A DNA stretch of 6,891 nucleotides from Pyrinomonadaceae bacterium (GTDB lineage: Bacteria > Acidobacteriota > Blastocatellia > Pyrinomonadales > Pyrinomonadaceae). The stretch lies in the NCBI GenBank assembly GCA_014379795.1, contig JACMLC010000332.1, positions 1 to 6,891 of the forward strand, read 5' to 3'. Below, piece after piece: positions 5,791 through 6,891 of this stretch. How positions within the stretch are numbered: position 1 is the first letter of the stretch; each line of letters opens with the position of its first letter. Under the pieces are notes generated by a model. The model worked only from the letters and a program-made list of their open reading frames with translations. It searched no databases and had not been told where the DNA came from. A program made the position numbers and the translations under genes.

Positions 5791-6007
5791 GTGTCTCGCG
5801 TCTTTTTAGAATCACGATGTCTCTTTGACATCTCGGTTCGGCAATCATGTTTTCCTTAAAACCCCAAGCGTCGAGGGCTAGTTGCCACATCATGCCCATA
5901 AGCTCGCCGGGCGTTTTATCCTTCAGGTCATCGCTCTCATTTGATTGATGAAGCGGTATCTTTTGGATTGATAAATCTCGCATAGGTCTCACGCGCTTTT
6001 CTCTCAT
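5771..6007 (-). CDS. Small conserved-looking hypothetical protein (78 residues)
   Basis: A short gene between the aconitase-family and CYTH genes. Its ATG at 6007 shares bases with the aconitase TGA (ATGA, 6004-6007), a typical translationally coupled start; a second ATG lies at 5983. The core KTPGELMGMMWQLALDAWGF (31-50) and the following AEPRCQRDIVILKRR (56-70) resemble small proteins I associate with Acidobacteriota and relatives, which carry a 'MMWxLALDAWxFKGE...EPRLxRxVV' pattern and often sit beside other accessory genes. No known enzymatic domain, signal peptide or membrane helix is visible. Its 3' end overlaps the CYTH start by 20 bases. The frame stays open further upstream across the aconitase 3' end, but that part is out of frame with aconitase and looks like shadow sequence. 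Function unknown. Confidence 0.7.
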   Translation of the reverse strand: MREKRVRPMRDLSIQKIPLHQSNESDDLKDKTPGELMGMMWQLALDAWGFKENMIAEPRCQRDIVILKRRETHGRSRS

Positions 6008-6891
6008 GCGCCGACTAATTCTTCTTCCGCGACTTTCAAAAACTCTTCCGGCGCGACGATGTGACCGGCAATCGCAGAGGCCGCGACGACATAGGGCGAA
6101 GCGAGATAGACTTTGCCGGGGCCGCTGCGTCCGGGAAAGTTGCGGTTCTGTGCGCTGACCGTGACGGTGTCCGGCGATTTTGATGCGCCGGGGCCAGCGT
6201 TGATGCACGCGCCGCAGCTAGGGTCTATCAATTCCGCGCCCGCGCGCTCGAAGATTTCGAGATAGCCGCGCTCGCGCGCGTACTGCTTGATTTTCTGCGA
6301 GCCGAATTGCAGGTAGAGATGGACGCCGGGAGCGACGCGCCGCCCCTGCTCGACCGCGCGCTGCAAGACCTCTGCGTACATGTCCATATCAGCCATCTTG
6401 CCGCCCGTGCATGAGCCGCCGTAGGCCGCGTCAATTTTGACTTCTTCCTCTAGCTCTTCGATGTTGATGCCGTTGCGCGGGTCGCCCGGAGTTGCCACCA
6501 TCGGGCGCAACTCGTCAAGATTGATCTCAAACACAGCCGCATAAACAGCGTCCGCATCGCTCTTGAGAAATCCTTTGCGCACTTCTTCAGCATCGAGGCC
6601 GCGCATGCGAACAACGTATTCCAGCGTCACTTCATCAGGCTCTATGATGCCGGTCGTGCCGCCCGCTTCGACCGCCATGTTGGTCAGGGTCGCGCGCTCG
6701 TCCATGGGCATTTCCGCCAAACCCTCGCCCGCGAACTCAAGCACCTGACCGATGCCCTTGCCTTGCTTCATGTAATCGGTCGAGAGGATATAGAGCATCA
6801 CGTCTTTGGCGGTCACGTCGCTGCGCTTCCGGCCATTCAAAACAAAGCGCACGGTTTCGGGAACGCGGATGCGTATGTCTTTGGTGTACCA
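6004..6891 (-). CDS. Aconitase family hydratase, 3-isopropylmalate dehydratase large subunit (LeuC-like), C-terminal part
   Basis: The frame runs off the right edge and gives 295 visible residues starting WYTKDIRIRVPETV; the GTG at 6852 is internal. All three 4Fe-4S ligand cysteines are present: GSCTGG (codon 6409-6411) and the CGAC pair in DPSCGACINAGPGAS (codons 6214-6216 and 6205-6207). The substrate-binding NRNFPGRSG segment and the closing LASPYVVAASAIAGHI are also there. VTAKDVMLYIL is the usual aconitase-family connector, and EAGGTTGIIEPDE matches the family's cofactor-domain segment. The protein ends after HIVAPEEF without a swivel domain, so it is a large subunit of the LeuC/HacA type needing a separate small subunit, not a one-chain aconitase. 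Isopropylmalate isomerisation in leucine synthesis is likely, but homoaconitase or another substrate is not excluded. It overlaps the next gene by four bases. Confidence 0.85.
   Translation of the reverse strand, partial: WYTKDIRIRVPETVRFVLNGRKRSDVTAKDVMLYILSTDYMKQGKGIGQVLEFAGEGLAEMPMDERATLTNMAVEAGGTTGIIEPDEVTLEYVVRMRGLDAEEVRKGFLKSDADAVYAAVFEINLDELRPMVATPGDPRNGINIEELEEEVKIDAAYGGSCTGGKMADMDMYAEVLQRAVEQGRRVAPGVHLYLQFGSQKIKQYARERGYLEIFERAGAELIDPSCGACINAGPGASKSPDTVTVSAQNRNFPGRSGPGKVYLASPYVVAASAIAGHIVAPEEFLKVAEEELVGA

Noticed and set aside
6008..6208. N-terminal extension of the small gene to 6208
   Set aside because: This part lies wholly within the aconitase coding region in another frame and has an arginine-rich shadow composition; the coupled ATG at 6007 is more credible.

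Overview
The window looks like a piece of a GC-rich bacterial chromosome carrying one foreign, AT-richer insert. Long protein-coding stretches on both sides have the GC-rich codon use of a single host (44 G+C in the 60 bases 1441-1500). The block from about 1700 to 3850 is clearly different (22 of 60 in 2521-2580, 30 of 60 in 3601-3660). Shine-Dalgarno sequences are weak or absent at most host genes. The mix of Uma2, DUF488 and CYTH proteins, a small 'WQLALDAW' protein and heptamer and palindrome repeats would fit an Acidobacteriota (Blastocatellia-like) genome. That placement is a guess from gene content, not a demonstrated assignment.

Layout. 2-370 (+): 3' part of a DoxX-family membrane protein. 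365-446: two arms of a heptamer repeat facing each other, filling the gap to the next gene. 448-1698 (+): complete TetA-like MFS efflux transporter. 1699-3849: the atypical segment. It holds a gene for a SLOG/LOG-like nucleotide-ligand domain fused to four membrane helices (1942-3027), an integron attC-like imperfect palindrome just downstream (3077-3166) and a Uma2-family gene (3224-3799). At 3850-3899 a diverged copy of the MFS gene's last codons and stop reappears, followed by a GNAT acetyltransferase (3909-4433). The atypical segment is therefore bracketed by two related MFS gene ends. 4452-4624: a nested perfect palindrome between convergent genes. 4684-6891 (-): a tightly packed leftward series, read from the right edge as an aconitase/LeuC-type large subunit (partial), a 78-residue conserved-looking small protein (ATGA overlap), a CYTH-domain protein (20-base overlap) and DUF488.

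The most interesting element is the SLOG-4TM gene. Its architecture is that of a ligand-gated membrane effector as found in nucleotide-signalling immunity, but no TIR, SIR2 or cyclase partner is visible. A plausible attC directly behind it suggests a solitary integron gene cassette, with no integrase in the window. The rightward host genes (DoxX, MFS, GNAT) and the leftward metabolic cluster look like ordinary chromosome.
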